NCBI RefSeq assembly: GCF_030944625.1
Contig: NZ_JAUSXY010000001.1
Coordinates: 2,046,001-2,110,000, forward strand
Reading direction: 5' to 3'
Length of the DNA stretch: 64,000 bases
DNA from: Arthrobacter sp. SLBN-112
GTDB taxonomy: Bacteria > Actinomycetota > Actinomycetes > Actinomycetales > Micrococcaceae
Part shown: positions 17,377 to 33,219 of the stretch, in pieces
Layout: every line of letters begins with the position of its first letter
Position numbering within the stretch: position 1 is the stretch's first letter
The notes under the pieces: model-generated
What the model saw: the letters and a program-made list of their open reading frames with translations, nothing else
Told to the model about the DNA's origin: nothing
Databases searched by the model: none
Made by a program: the position numbers and the translations under genes

Positions 17377-17409
17377 GTTCCGGCACCGCCCGCTTAGCGG
17401 CACCGGAAC
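17377..17409 (+). terminator. Hairpin between nusG and rplK
   Basis: GTTCCGG pairs with CCGGAAC, with an inner CCGC/GCGG pairing separated by symmetric CA loops. There is no U tract, so it may be an attenuator or Rho-linked stop rather than a full intrinsic terminator. Confidence 0.45.
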
Positions 17410-17490
17410 GGCCGGCCGCCTTGCCATGGCGGCCAGAAACCTGAGGCACGCTCCTGTGCCCCAGGACGTTATTGAGAGAAGGACCCTACA

Positions 17491-17922
17491 TTGGCTCCCA
17501 AGAAGAAGGTCACCGGCCTCATCAAGCTGCAGATCCAGGCAGGTGCCGCCAACCCGGCCCCGCCGATCGGTCCCGCGCTTGGCCAGCACGGTGTCAACAT
17601 CATGGAATTCTGCAAGGCGTACAACGCTGCGACGGAAGCCCAGCGCGGAAACGTCATCCCCGTGGAAATCACGGTCTACGAGGACCGTTCCTTCACGTTC
17701 ATCACCAAGACCCCGCCGGCTGCAGAGCTCATCAAGAAGGCTGCAGGCGTTGCCAAGGGTTCATCCACCCCGCACACCGTCAAGGTTGCCAAGCTGACCC
17801 AGGCCCAGGTCAACGAGATCGCCTCCACCAAGATGGAAGACCTCAACGCCACCAGCCTCGAAGGCGCAGCCAAGATCATCGCCGGCACCGCCCGCTCCAT
17901 GGGTATCACCGTCGAGGGCTAA
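17491..17922 (+). CDS. rplK: Ribosomal protein L11
   Basis: The protein has 143 residues. The N-terminal domain shows [20 protein letters not shown] followed by [19 protein letters not shown], the proline-rich region that forms the GTPase-centre and thiostrepton site; the C-terminal rRNA-binding domain ends [10 protein letters not shown]. It starts with TTG at 17491, behind AGAAGGA at good spacing; no ATG or GTG lies nearby in frame. L11 binds 23S rRNA at the stalk base and is needed for RelA stringent signalling in other bacteria. rplA follows after 179 bp, an unusually long gap for this pair. Confidence 0.97.
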
Positions 17923-18101
17923 CCAGCCCTACCTGCTGTCCGGCGTCAGGATTATGACGACGACGGGCCGCACCGCCGGGACACCGGCACCACAACAATT
18001 GAAATGTCGGTCATCCGGGCCGGATAACGAACCGGATTACCGACTGTGGCAGGGCCCAGCGCGGTCCGCAGACCACAACTGCACAAGGAGAAATAAGCAG
18101 C

Positions 18102-18809
18102 ATGGCAAAGCGCAGCAAAGCATATGAGGCAGCAGCCGCCAAGATCGACGCGGAGAAGCACTACGCACCGTTCGAGGCAGTAACGCTGGCCAAGGACACC
18201 AACCCGTCCAAGTTCGATGCAACCGTCGAGGTGGCTTTCCGCCTGGGCGTTGACCCCCGTAAGGCCGACCAGATGGTCCGCGGTACGGTCAACCTGCCCC
18301 ACGGCACCGGTAAGACCGCACGCGTCCTGGTCTTCGCCACGGGCGACAAGGCAGAGGCCGCAATCGCAGCCGGCGCCGACTTCGTTGGCTCCGACGACCT
18401 GATCGAAAAGATCGCCGGCGGCTGGACCGACTTCGACGCAGCCGTTGCCACCCCTGACCTCATGGGCAAGGTTGGCCGCCTCGGTAAGGTCCTGGGTCCG
18501 CGTAACCTGATGCCGAACCCGAAGACCGGCACGGTGACCGCTGACGTCGCCAAGGCCGTCAACGACATCAAGGGCGGCAAGATCGACTTCCGCGTCGACA
18601 AGCACTCCAACCTGCACTTCATCATCGGCAAGGTTTCCTTCGACGCCGTCAAGCTGGCCGAGAACTACGCAGCAGCACTGGAAGAGGTGCTTCGCCTGAA
18701 GCCGTCCGCTTCCAAGGGCCGCTACATCCAGAAGGCCACCGTGGCCACCACGTTCGGTCCCGGCATCTCCGTCGACCCCAACGTCACCAAGGTGCTCACC
18801 GAGGCGTAG
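18102..18809 (+). CDS. rplA: Ribosomal protein L1
   Basis: The protein has 235 residues, the family length. It contains [20 protein letters not shown] near residue 45 and the signature region [20 protein letters not shown] near 122-141, the L1 rRNA-binding loop. L1 forms the mobile stalk at the ribosomal E site and in other bacteria represses its own operon by binding the rplK leader. ATG 18102 follows AAGGAG. The gene is followed by a strong hairpin terminator at 18852, after which the two acetyltransferase genes begin. Confidence 0.97.
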   Translation: MAKRSKAYEAAAAKIDAEKHYAPFEAVTLAKDTNPSKFDATVEVAFRLGVDPRKADQMVRGTVNLPHGTGKTARVLVFATGDKAEAAIAAGADFVGSDDLIEKIAGGWTDFDAAVATPDLMGKVGRLGKVLGPRNLMPNPKTGTVTADVAKAVNDIKGGKIDFRVDKHSNLHFIIGKVSFDAVKLAENYAAALEEVLRLKPSASKGRYIQKATVATTFGPGISVDPNVTKVLTEA

Positions 18810-18851
18810 TCCTTGATTGAAGTTCCTGCCCCGGGCTGATTCCGGAGCACC

Positions 18852-18890
18852 AGGAGCCCGTCCGACGCTTAGGCGTCGTGGCGGGCTCCT
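18852..18890 (+). terminator. Terminator of the rplKA unit
   Basis: AGGAGCCCG pairs with CGGGCTCCT, and inside it CGACGC pairs with GCGTCG around a TTAG loop. It is followed by TTGTTGT. It lies 42 bp after the rplA stop. Confidence 0.75.
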
Positions 18891-18922
18891 TTGTTGTCCG
18901 CGTGTTTGCCTAAGGTGGCTGC

Positions 18923-20062
18923 ATGGATATACCGGACCCCGCTGGAGTCCCGCCTTTGCCGCCGCATGACGCGTTGGTGATTGCCGCCGTCGTGATCCCG
19001 CCCCGGGGAAGCGGCCCGGATACCGCCCGGCTGTCCGCGGACTTCCGGACTTGCCAGGCCATGCGGGAGGCGCAGGACACGGCAGTGTGGGGCAACCTGG
19101 ACCGCTGCCTGACAGACAAGGAAGCGCTCGAGTATTGGCGTGGCAACCGGTACGAAGAACGGCATCTCTTCCTGGCCCGGATTGGCAACGAACCGGTGGG
19201 GCTGTGTTCGGTCACCTTGCCGTTGCAGGACAACACGGCCACGGCAGGCATCGACGTCCTGGTGGTTCCCGGCAGGCGCCGCCGGGGGATTGGGCGTGCC
19301 CTGCTGAGGCACGCCGAAGCCGTGGCCCGCGCCCGTGGCCGGTCATCCCTGGATGCCTTCCAGGAAATACCGCTGGAAGTCCCGGAGGATGGCACCCGCC
19401 TACTGGCCGCGAAGTCCGGGGCCGGGCACCTGCCCACGGACCATCCCGCAAGCGCGTTTGCCATGGCCGCTGGATACCAGCTGGAACAGGTGGAGCGCTC
19501 CAGCCGGCTGGCGCTTCCCGTGTCCGAATGCCTGTTGGCCCGGCTGGAGGCGGAAGGCCTTGCGCAGGCAGGGCATTACACGCTGACGGCCTGGGATGAT
19601 CAGTGCCCGGAAGCGCTGGTCGCCGGCTATGCGCGGCTCAGGGTGCGGATGAGTGAGGATGCCCCCACCGCAGGCATGGACTGGGAACGCGAGGACTGGG
19701 ACGCCGCCCGGGTACGCGAGGACGAATCGACGCTCGGGCGCGGTGGCGTCCAGTCAGCAGTGGCAGCCGCCGTGCACCGGCACACCGGCGAACTGGTGGC
19801 GTATACGGTCCTGACCTGGCGTCCGCAGGTGCCGGAGTCGCTGATCCAGCAGGACACCCTGGTGGCGGCGGAGCACCGCGGCCACCGCTTGGGCATGCTG
19901 GTCAAGGCGGCCAACCTCCGCCGCGCGCAGGAAAAGTGGCCCTCGGCGCGCTCGGTCCTGACATGGAATGCCAGCGAAAACCAGCATATGCTGGCGATAA
20001 ATACCGCACTTGGATTCAAGCCCGCTGGCTATGAAGGTGAGTGGCAGAAACGGCTGGGATGA
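18923..20062 (+). CDS. Double-GNAT acetyltransferase, first of tandem pair
   Basis: The protein has 379 residues. The first GNAT domain has IDVLVVPGRRRRGIGRALLR (about 108-127). The C-terminal domain has LVAAEHRGHRLGMLVKAANL and then TWNASENQHMLAINTALGFK. AAGGTGG upstream supports ATG 18923. The C-terminal half is clearly similar to that of the next gene (EHRGxxLG, TWNAxEN and LGF blocks align), so the two arose by duplication. MshD-like two-domain layout is seen but mycothiol synthase is already encoded at 703-1671. The substrate is unknown. Confidence 0.82.
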   Translation: MDIPDPAGVPPLPPHDALVIAAVVIPPRGSGPDTARLSADFRTCQAMREAQDTAVWGNLDRCLTDKEALEYWRGNRYEERHLFLARIGNEPVGLCSVTLPLQDNTATAGIDVLVVPGRRRRGIGRALLRHAEAVARARGRSSLDAFQEIPLEVPEDGTRLLAAKSGAGHLPTDHPASAFAMAAGYQLEQVERSSRLALPVSECLLARLEAEGLAQAGHYTLTAWDDQCPEALVAGYARLRVRMSEDAPTAGMDWEREDWDAARVREDESTLGRGGVQSAVAAAVHRHTGELVAYTVLTWRPQVPESLIQQDTLVAAEHRGHRLGMLVKAANLRRAQEKWPSARSVLTWNASENQHMLAINTALGFKPAGYEGEWQKRLG

Positions 20063-20069
20063 TGCCCGA

Positions 20070-21188
20070 ATGGCAATAGACGTGAAGATCGAGCAGCTGT
20101 GGATCCCCGATTCCCTGGATACCCCCGACGCAGCGGACTTCCTGGCCGCCGTCGAGGTGGGCCGCAAAGTGCGGATGCAGACCTGGGGGAGTGATGATCT
20201 TGCCTATGGTCCGCTGGAAAAGTTGCTCGAGTTCGCCGACCCCTATGAGCGCCAGCTGATCCTCGTTGCCAAGGTGGACGGGGACATCGTGGGGACCGTG
20301 GACATCGCACTGCCGCTGACAGACCACCTGGACCTCGCCGAACTCACCCTGGACATCCTGCCCGAGTTCCAGCGCCAGGGCGTGGGGCGGCGCCTGCTCG
20401 AGGCCGCCGAGCAGCTGGCCCGGGGTGAAGGCCGCACCATGATCCTGGTGGACACCAACCACCCCGGCGCATCGCTCCACGAGTTTGGGCAGGCCCAGCT
20501 GGTCCCGGGCACCGGCCAGGGTTTCGTTCCCTTGGAAAGCCGGGAGGTGGAATTCGCGCAGAGGACCGGCTACACGCTGCAGCACATCGAGCAGTTCAGC
20601 TCCTGTCTGCTTCCCCTGGACACCATGCTGGTGTCAGACCTCCAGGCCGAGGCGGAGGAAGCCAACGGCGGCAGGTACCGGCTGCACCATTGGACGGACC
20701 GCTGCCCGGACCAGTGGCTGGAGGCCGTGGCTGTCCTGGAAAACCAGGCGGGTGCCGACGTCGACCCTTCCCTGGACGTGCCGGTTGAGCAGGACATGGT
20801 GTTCGACGGCGGGATCCTGCGCGAGGCCGAAGACGTCGCCATCGCGCAGGGCAGGCGCACGGTGGTCACCGCCGTCGAAGACATCGCCACAGGATCGCTG
20901 GTAGGGCTGACCACCATCACCGTGCTCGCCCACCGCGCTGACGTCGTTTTCCAGGACGATACGCTGGTCCTGCAGGAACACCGCGGCAACAAGCTGGGCC
21001 TGCTGATCAAGGTGGCCAACATGGAACGGCTCAGCGAGCAGTTCCCGGATGCGCGCATCATCTACACCTGGAACGCCCCGGAGAACCGCTACCTCTTGAC
21101 GGTCAACAAGCAGCTTGGATTCCAGACGGCTGGGGTGACCGGCATCTGGCAAAAGGAACTTCCCACGCTGCGGACCAGCACCAGCTGA
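20070..21188 (+). CDS. Double-GNAT acetyltransferase, second of tandem pair
   Basis: The protein has 372 residues from ATG 20070, seven bases after the previous stop, so the two genes are co-transcribed. The N-terminal GNAT has LDILPEFQRQGVGRRLLEAA (about 92-111). The C-terminal one has LVLQEHRGNKLGLLIKVANM and TWNAPENRYLLTVNKQLGFQ, matching its upstream paralogue. Both lie between rplA and rplJ, which are normally adjacent. No link to ribosomal protein acetylation can be shown from the sequence; that idea would rest only on location. Confidence 0.82.
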   Translation: MAIDVKIEQLWIPDSLDTPDAADFLAAVEVGRKVRMQTWGSDDLAYGPLEKLLEFADPYERQLILVAKVDGDIVGTVDIALPLTDHLDLAELTLDILPEFQRQGVGRRLLEAAEQLARGEGRTMILVDTNHPGASLHEFGQAQLVPGTGQGFVPLESREVEFAQRTGYTLQHIEQFSSCLLPLDTMLVSDLQAEAEEANGGRYRLHHWTDRCPDQWLEAVAVLENQAGADVDPSLDVPVEQDMVFDGGILREAEDVAIAQGRRTVVTAVEDIATGSLVGLTTITVLAHRADVVFQDDTLVLQEHRGNKLGLLIKVANMERLSEQFPDARIIYTWNAPENRYLLTVNKQLGFQTAGVTGIWQKELPTLRTSTS

Positions 21189-21196
21189 CCGCCGAT

Positions 21197-21226
21197 TTGG
21201 CGGACCGGCGTCCCCTCGCGTAAGCT
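21197..21226 (+). promoter_or_regulatory. rplJ promoter
   Basis: TTGGCG (21197-21202) and TAAGCT (21221-21226) are 18 bp apart, just after the second acetyltransferase stop. Transcription would begin near 21233 and produce a 250-nt leader. Confidence 0.6.
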
Positions 21227-21232
21227 GGGAGT

Positions 21233-21484
21233 ACCAAAGACCGTCGGTTGTTGGAAATCCACTCTCCTGTACATGGCTCAACTCTGCAGTTGTGCGCCGG
21301 AGGCCACAGTGGGTTTCCGGACGAAGGACCCTCAACGCAGGGCGGCCGGCGCAGGTGAACGAAGCAAAGCTCCGCGGTCAAACCGTGTTGAGCCAAGCCC
21401 CGTGCATCTGCGCGGGGCGTTTTTAGTTTTAGCTCTCTTGAGCGGGGACCGTCGAATACCGGCACTATCCCCGGAAGGAGGGTT
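21233..21484 (+). promoter_or_regulatory. Ribosomal protein L10 leader with attenuator
   Basis: The untranslated leader before rplJ contains GGACGAAGGACC and long paired regions typical of the L10(L12)4-binding leader. It ends in an intrinsic terminator-like hairpin at 21397-21418 (GCCCCGTGC/GCGCGGGGC) followed by five T. Excess L10-L7/L12 complex would be expected to reduce rplJL expression. The element class is known in many bacteria; the exact fold here is inferred. Confidence 0.65.
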
Positions 21485-22066
21485 ATGGCAACGCCTACCA
21501 AGGTTTCAGCAGTAGCTGAGATCACTAACGATTTCAAGGAATCGAACGCCGCTGTCCTGACCGAATACCGCGGGCTCACCGTTGCACAGCTCAAGCAGCT
21601 GCGTGTTTCTCTCGGCCAGGACACCAAGTTCGCGGTCGTCAAGAACACCCTGACCGCCATTGCAGCCAAGGAAGCCGGCGTCGAAGCATTCGACGGCCAG
21701 CTTGCCGGCCCCACTGCAATCGCGTTCATCAAGGGTGACGCAGTTGCCGCTGCCAAGAGCCTGACGGATTTTGCCAAGGCCAACAAGCAGCTGGTCATCA
21801 AGACCGGTTACTTCGAGGGCAAGGCGCTGGACGCCACCGAGGTTGCAGCCCTGGCTGCCCTCGAGTCCCGTGAGCTGCAGCTCGCCAAGGTTGCAGGCGT
21901 CCTCAAGGCACCCGCCGCCGCAGCTGCACGCATCATCGACGCACTGCGCCTCAAGCTTGAAGAAGAGAACGGTGCACCGGCAGCTGCCGAAGCGCCTGCC
22001 GCTGAAGAAGCTCCCGCCGCTGAAGCCGAGGCACCCGCCGAAGCTCCCGCTGCCGAAGAGAACTGA
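21485..22066 (+). CDS. rplJ: Ribosomal protein L10
   Basis: The protein has 193 residues, longer than the usual 165-175 because of an Ala/Pro/Glu-rich tail (from about residue 163 to EEN). The core contains ESNAAVLTEYRGLTVAQLKQ at the N-terminus and FAVVKNTLTAIAAKEAG. The helix that carries L7/L12 dimers is before the tail. ATG 21485 follows GGAAGGAGGGTT, a strong ribosome binding site. It is the first gene of the rplJL unit, has its own promoter and leader, and is followed by rplL after 78 bp. Confidence 0.97.
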   Translation: MATPTKVSAVAEITNDFKESNAAVLTEYRGLTVAQLKQLRVSLGQDTKFAVVKNTLTAIAAKEAGVEAFDGQLAGPTAIAFIKGDAVAAAKSLTDFAKANKQLVIKTGYFEGKALDATEVAALAALESRELQLAKVAGVLKAPAAAAARIIDALRLKLEEENGAPAAAEAPAAEEAPAAEAEAPAEAPAAEEN

Positions 22067-22144
22067 TTCTCTTTACCCCACCAGACTCCGGTGTCAGGCC
22101 CGGCTCCGCGCCGCTCGGACACCACAACAGGAAGGACGCCAACC

Positions 22145-22519
22145 ATGGCGAAGCTCAGCAACGAAGAGCTCATTGAAGCTTTCAAGGAACTGACCATCAT
22201 CGAGCTCTCCGAGTTCGTCAAGCTCTTCGAAGAGACCTTCGAAGTTACCGCCGCTGCTGTTGCAGTTGCTGGCCCCGCCGGCGCTGCTGCTGAAGAGGTT
22301 GAAGAGAAGACCGACTTCGACGTCGTCCTCGAAGCTGCCGGTGACAAGAAGATCGCAGTCATCAAGGAAGTTCGCGCCATCACCTCCCTCGGCCTCAAGG
22401 AAGCCAAGGACCTGGTTGACAGCGCACCGAAGGCTGTTCTCGAAGGCGCCACCAAGGAAGCTGCCGAGAAGGCCAAGGAGCAGCTCGAGGCTGCAGGCGC
22501 CACCGTTACCCTCAAGTAA
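22145..22519 (+). CDS. rplL: Ribosomal protein L7/L12
   Basis: The protein has 124 residues from ATG 22145, which has AGGAAGG upstream. The N-terminal dimerisation helices ([20 protein letters not shown]) are followed by an Ala-rich hinge and the C-terminal factor-binding domain with [20 protein letters not shown] and [20 protein letters not shown]. This stalk protein recruits EF-G, EF-Tu and IF2. An open frame extends upstream to 22091 but shows no homology. A 13-bp hairpin terminator follows 20 bp after the stop. Confidence 0.98.
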   Translation: MAKLSNEELIEAFKELTIIELSEFVKLFEETFEVTAAAVAVAGPAGAAAEEVEEKTDFDVVLEAAGDKKIAVIKEVRAITSLGLKEAKDLVDSAPKAVLEGATKEAAEKAKEQLEAAGATVTLK

Positions 22520-22539
22520 CAACGCCTTTTTTCCTTCGG

Positions 22540-22569
22540 AAACCCCGTCCACTTCGGTGGGCGGGGTTT
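22540..22569 (+). terminator. Terminator after rplL
   Basis: AAACCCCGTCCAC pairs with GTGGGCGGGGTTT (one wobble) around a TTCG loop. It ends the rplJL transcript before the convergent YbaK-like gene. Confidence 0.8.
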
Positions 22570-22593
22570 CCTGCTTTAAGCGGGGCGGAGGGG

Positions 22594-23091
22594 TCAGCCG
22601 GGATCTGAGATGTCGGCGACCACCGCACCCAGGGCCGCGGTCAGTGAGTCGGCGTCAACGAAAGCGCTGTAGCCGTGGGCTCCGGCGCCCATGGAGATCC
22701 GGCGCCCGCTGATCGTGGCGTCGGCATAGACGGGCCACGCCGTGGTGCTGCCCAGCGGCGTGATGGTGCCACGCTCGTAGCCGGTCGCTTCCAGGGCAAT
22801 GTCTGCCGGTGGAAGGGACAGTTTGTTGACGCCCACCAGGGACCGGAGTTTGGGCCAGGAGATCTGGCGGTCGCCGGGAATCAGGGCGAACAGGAACGTG
22901 CCGTCCTTGTGCTTGACCACCAGTGACTTCACGATGTCAGCGGGTTTGATGCCCAGAATGGCGGCGGCTTCCTCCAGGCTCCGTGCCGGCGGGCGTTCCA
23001 CCACGTCAACCTGCAAGCCCCGGGCCGCGGCGTCGGCCAGGAAGCGTTCCCGTCCGACGCCGTCCGTTCCGTTTCCGGTTGCGCCCGCCAT
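22594..23091 (-). CDS. YbaK/ProX-type aminoacyl-tRNA deacylase
   Basis: The protein has 165 residues. The family pattern is present: an N-terminal AAAILGIKPADIVKSLVVKH with the key Lys, the DRQISWPKLRSLVGVNKLSL block, and the catalytic GxxxP region GYERGTITPLGSTTAWPVYA. YbaK-like proteins hydrolyse wrongly charged tRNAs such as Cys-tRNAPro, so this is a translation quality-control enzyme in the cytoplasm. Its start overlaps the thiolase stop by one base (TGATG), so the pair is translationally coupled. The exact aminoacyl-tRNA substrate is not readable from sequence. Confidence 0.85.
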   Translation of the reverse strand: MAGATGNGTDGVGRERFLADAAARGLQVDVVERPPARSLEEAAAILGIKPADIVKSLVVKHKDGTFLFALIPGDRQISWPKLRSLVGVNKLSLPPADIALEATGYERGTITPLGSTTAWPVYADATISGRRISMGAGAHGYSAFVDADSLTAALGAVVADISDPG

Positions 23092-24296
23092 CAGTCGCGG
23101 TACAGCAGGAGGGCTTCGCCCTGCCCGCCCCCGCCGCAGAGGGACACGGCGGCCTTGCCACTTCCGCGCCGCTTCAGCTCATGGGCCGCGTGGGCGGCGA
23201 GCCGGGCTCCTGATGCCCCGATTGGGTGTCCCAGGGCGATGGCACCGCCGTGGATGTTGCACTTCTCCAGGGGGTAGTCCAGGTCCTTGAGCGATTGGAC
23301 CGCCACGGAACCAAAGGCCTCGTTGATCTCAATGAAATCCAGGTCCGCAGTGCTCCAGCCGGCCTTGCCCAAGGCGTTCATGATGGCGTTGGAAGGCTGG
23401 GAATGCAGGGAATTGTCCGGGCCGGCCACCTGCCCCGGCTTTCCCACCACGGCAAGGTACTCCAGCCCGTGCTCCTCGGCATAGCCGCGGGAGGCGAGCA
23501 CCAGGGCGGCGGCGCCGTCGGACAGGGGAGAGGAGTTGCCCGCGGTGATGGTGCCATCGGTCACAAACGCTGCGCGCAGGCCTGCCAGCGACTCAACCGA
23601 GGTGTTGGGGCGGACGCCTTCGTCGGTGTCCACCACCAGGGGGTCGCCTTTGCGCTGCTTGACGCTGATCGGTGCGATCTCGCCGTCGAACGTTCCGTTC
23701 TTAGCCGCCAGTGCCGCACGCTGGTGCGACTGGGCGGCCACGTTGTCCTGGGAACTGCGGTCGATGCCCAGCGTGAGATTCCGGGTTTCAGTGGACAGGC
23801 CCATGGATTGCCCGTCAAAGGCGTCGGTCAGTCCGTCATTGGCAGCCGCGTCCAGCGCCTGGATGGAGCCGTACGTCCATCCCTGGCGCGAGCCCGGCAG
23901 CAGGTGCGGCGCCCGGCTCATCGATTCCTGGCCGCCTGCCACCACCACGGCGGCCTCACCGGCCCGGATCATGCGGGCGGCGTCGATCACCGCGGTGAGC
24001 CCGGAGAGGCACACTTTATTCACTGTCACGGCGGGGACGTTCCAGCCGATCCCGGCTCCGATGGAGCTCTGCCGTGCGGGATTCTGGCCTGCGCCCGCCT
24101 GCAGCACCTGCCCCATGATCACAGCCTCCACATCGGCGGCTTCAATGCCGCTGGCCGCCAAGGCAGCCTTGATGGCGTGGGCGCCAAGGTCCACCGCCGT
24201 CAGGCTGGACAGTTGGCCGTTGATGCGGCCCTGCGGGGTCCGCGCTGCTGCAAGGATGACAACGTCACTGTTGTCAGGAGAGTTGCCCATGGTCAT
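23091..24296 (-). CDS. Thiolase (acetyl-CoA C-acetyltransferase)
   Basis: The protein has 401 residues from ATG 24296 (a second ATG lies at 24290). It carries all thiolase motifs: the nucleophile Cys in NKVCLSGLTAVIDAARMI (about residue 90), the ALGHPIGASGAR region with the catalytic His, and CGGGGQGEALLL near the end with the second Cys. SMSRAPHLLPGSRQGWTYGS is the substrate loop. It condenses or cleaves acetyl-CoA units (acetoacetyl-CoA formation or beta-oxidation). The biosynthetic or degradative direction cannot be decided here. It is upstream of, and coupled to, the YbaK-like gene. Confidence 0.93.
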   Translation of the reverse strand: MTMGNSPDNSDVVILAAARTPQGRINGQLSSLTAVDLGAHAIKAALAASGIEAADVEAVIMGQVLQAGAGQNPARQSSIGAGIGWNVPAVTVNKVCLSGLTAVIDAARMIRAGEAAVVVAGGQESMSRAPHLLPGSRQGWTYGSIQALDAAANDGLTDAFDGQSMGLSTETRNLTLGIDRSSQDNVAAQSHQRAALAAKNGTFDGEIAPISVKQRKGDPLVVDTDEGVRPNTSVESLAGLRAAFVTDGTITAGNSSPLSDGAAALVLASRGYAEEHGLEYLAVVGKPGQVAGPDNSLHSQPSNAIMNALGKAGWSTADLDFIEINEAFGSVAVQSLKDLDYPLEKCNIHGGAIALGHPIGASGARLAAHAAHELKRRGSGKAAVSLCGGGGQGEALLLYRD

Positions 24297-24556
24297 CACT
24301 TTCAATCCGGTTCAGGTGTAAGCCACCAAGGCTATCGTGAGCCTGGTCACCCAACTATTGAAACGCCGGAACACCTGTGCGCATTCCGGCGTCCCGGCTG
24401 CTGCGGGTCCGGCCACTGCGGGCCGGGGTAAGGGTGCGGGCAGGGGAGAGGTCCCCATCCTCCCGGTGTGCACGACGGCGGCGGCTTGCGTAGGGTGGTG
24501 GGCGAGGCTTTTCAGGGGGACACCGGGTCCGGGGCCGTGACGGACGGAGCGAGATC

Positions 24557-25021
24557 ATGAAAACGACACTTGCCGCAGCAGCCCTTGCAGCCCTTGCAGC
24601 ACTGACAGGCTGCTCGGTGTCGACACCCGCACCGGCGGAATCAACGCAGCAGCCTGCTCCGTCCTCGGCCCGGTCCAGCGGCGGCAGCACGCCCCGTGCG
24701 TCAGCAGACGCCGGCAGCCCGAGCCGGGGCGCCAGGGAAGCCTGCGAACTCTTCAACAAACTCTTCGCTGACTACGCTGCGGTTTCCCCCACCGACGCAA
24801 AAGGCTATGAGGACGTCTACCTGAAGGCCCAGGACGCCAAGGGCACCGTTTCCGGGGACCTCGAGGGGCTTTTCGCCTCGCTCAGCCTGCTTGCGATCGA
24901 CCACTCGGCCGCCGCTGAATCCGGCAGCACGCCTGCCCAGGAGTCCAAGGACGCCGTGCGGGACGCCGTCTTCGCGAACTCGGGGACCTGCACTGCGGAA
25001 GGTGTCACGCTGCGCCTGTAG
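24557..25021 (+). CDS. Small secreted lipoprotein, unknown function
   Basis: The protein has 154 residues. A signal peptide (MKTTLAAAALAALAAL) ends in the lipobox LTGC, giving a lipid-modified Cys at residue 19. A Ser/Pro/Thr-rich low-complexity linker (about 21-57) is followed by a helical domain starting AREACELFNKLFADYAAVSP and containing a second Cys near the C-terminus (SGTCTAEGV); these two Cys could form a disulfide. It is anchored on the outer face of the membrane. Start ATG 24557 has GAGCGAGA upstream. It precedes the rpoB leader but no functional link is evident. Confidence 0.8.
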   Translation: MKTTLAAAALAALAALTGCSVSTPAPAESTQQPAPSSARSSGGSTPRASADAGSPSRGAREACELFNKLFADYAAVSPTDAKGYEDVYLKAQDAKGTVSGDLEGLFASLSLLAIDHSAAAESGSTPAQESKDAVRDAVFANSGTCTAEGVTLRL

Positions 25022-25051
25022 GACGGCCGGCGGACAGCGCGAAAACAGTGC

Positions 25052-25103
25052 TTGCAATCCGGCCCGATGTGGGGTAGACATGTAGGTTGTTTTGCCGTAT
25101 CGT
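25052..25103 (+). promoter_or_regulatory. Candidate rpoBC promoter region
   Basis: Two overlapping options are seen: TTGCAA (25052) 17 bp before TAGACA (25075), and TAGACA (25075-25080) 17 bp before TATCGT (25098-25103). Either gives a leader of about 200 nt before rpoB. A short direct repeat CATATAGCGG occurs at 25139 and 25220 within that leader. Confidence 0.4.
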
Positions 25104-25319
25104 AGATATTTGCGTCTTCCCTGTTTACCTTCAGCCTTCATATAGCGGTGGGCTTTGCCTGGCAGCTGGCAATCAACGTGCCGTGACAACGTCACAGCAT
25201 CGTCAGCACGGGTCCCGGGTCATATAGCGGAACCGGATGGTAGCGCTGCGGAGTCACTTTCGCAGGGTGCACAGCGGGGGAGATCTGAAAACGCCTGAAG
25301 GTCTGTGGAAGGATCCCTC

Positions 25320-28829
<3,510 letters not shown>

Positions 28830-28838
28830 CAGGAGGTT

Positions 28839-28868
28839 TACGACGGCGGGTGACCACCCGCCGTCGTA
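28839..28868 (+). promoter_or_regulatory. Perfect hairpin between rpoB and rpoC
   Basis: TACGACGGCGGGT pairs perfectly with ACCCGCCGTCGTA around loop GACC, starting 10 bp after the rpoB stop. No T tract follows, so it is not a standard terminator. It could be an RNase processing site or a stabilising element. Confidence 0.55.
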
Positions 28869-28932
28869 TGCCCCCTCCCTCATCCCGCACCAAGACTTCA
28901 GAATTTAGAGAACAAGAGAGAACAGGGACCAT

Positions 28933-32832
<3,900 letters not shown>

Positions 32833-32862
32833 CCAGTAGGATCCGACTTAGCCGAAAGGGAT

Positions 32863-32888
32863 GGTCCCGCACCGCAAGGTGGGGGACC
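32863..32888 (+). terminator. Terminator after rpoC
   Basis: GGTCCCGCACC pairs with GGTGGGGGACC (one mismatch) around a GCAA tetraloop, and is followed by TTCCCCCTTT. It lies about 30 bp after the rpoC stop. Confidence 0.7.
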
Positions 32889-33219
32889 TTCCCCCTTTAA
32901 CCGTCGATTAAGGCCTGGACCCTGTCCGTGGTAGAGTGGATACCAATTGTTATTGTGGCAGTGGATGAGTGCGCCGGTTCCAGCTGAAAGGCTGAACCAG
33001 AGCGACGTTTCCGGTTTGCAGGGTTCTTGTGCAACGTATGCCACATTTTTGCATGCCTAGGGACTGATAGGATCGCAAGCTCCTTCCCGGTATGCGATCC
33101 GACTATTAAAGGCTTCGCCTTCGCCGCCATGGAGATCCTCTTCAGGGCCCGGGCGGCGGGGCAACGCAACAAGAGAGTGGCCGGAAACAGCCGCTCCGGA
33201 TAAAACGGAGAACACGAGA
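32889..33219 (+). promoter_or_regulatory. rpsL upstream region with candidate promoter
   Basis: No gene is seen. TAGAGT at 32932-32937 is a plausible -10; TTAAGG 18 bp upstream is only a weak -35. The resulting leader would be about 280 nt. A direct ribosome binding site (ACGGAG) lies 10 bp before rpsL. Confidence 0.4.

Noticed and set aside
18923..21188. Second mycothiol synthase copies
   Set aside because: The two-domain layout is similar, but key MshD segments are not shared and a clear mshD lies at 703-1671.
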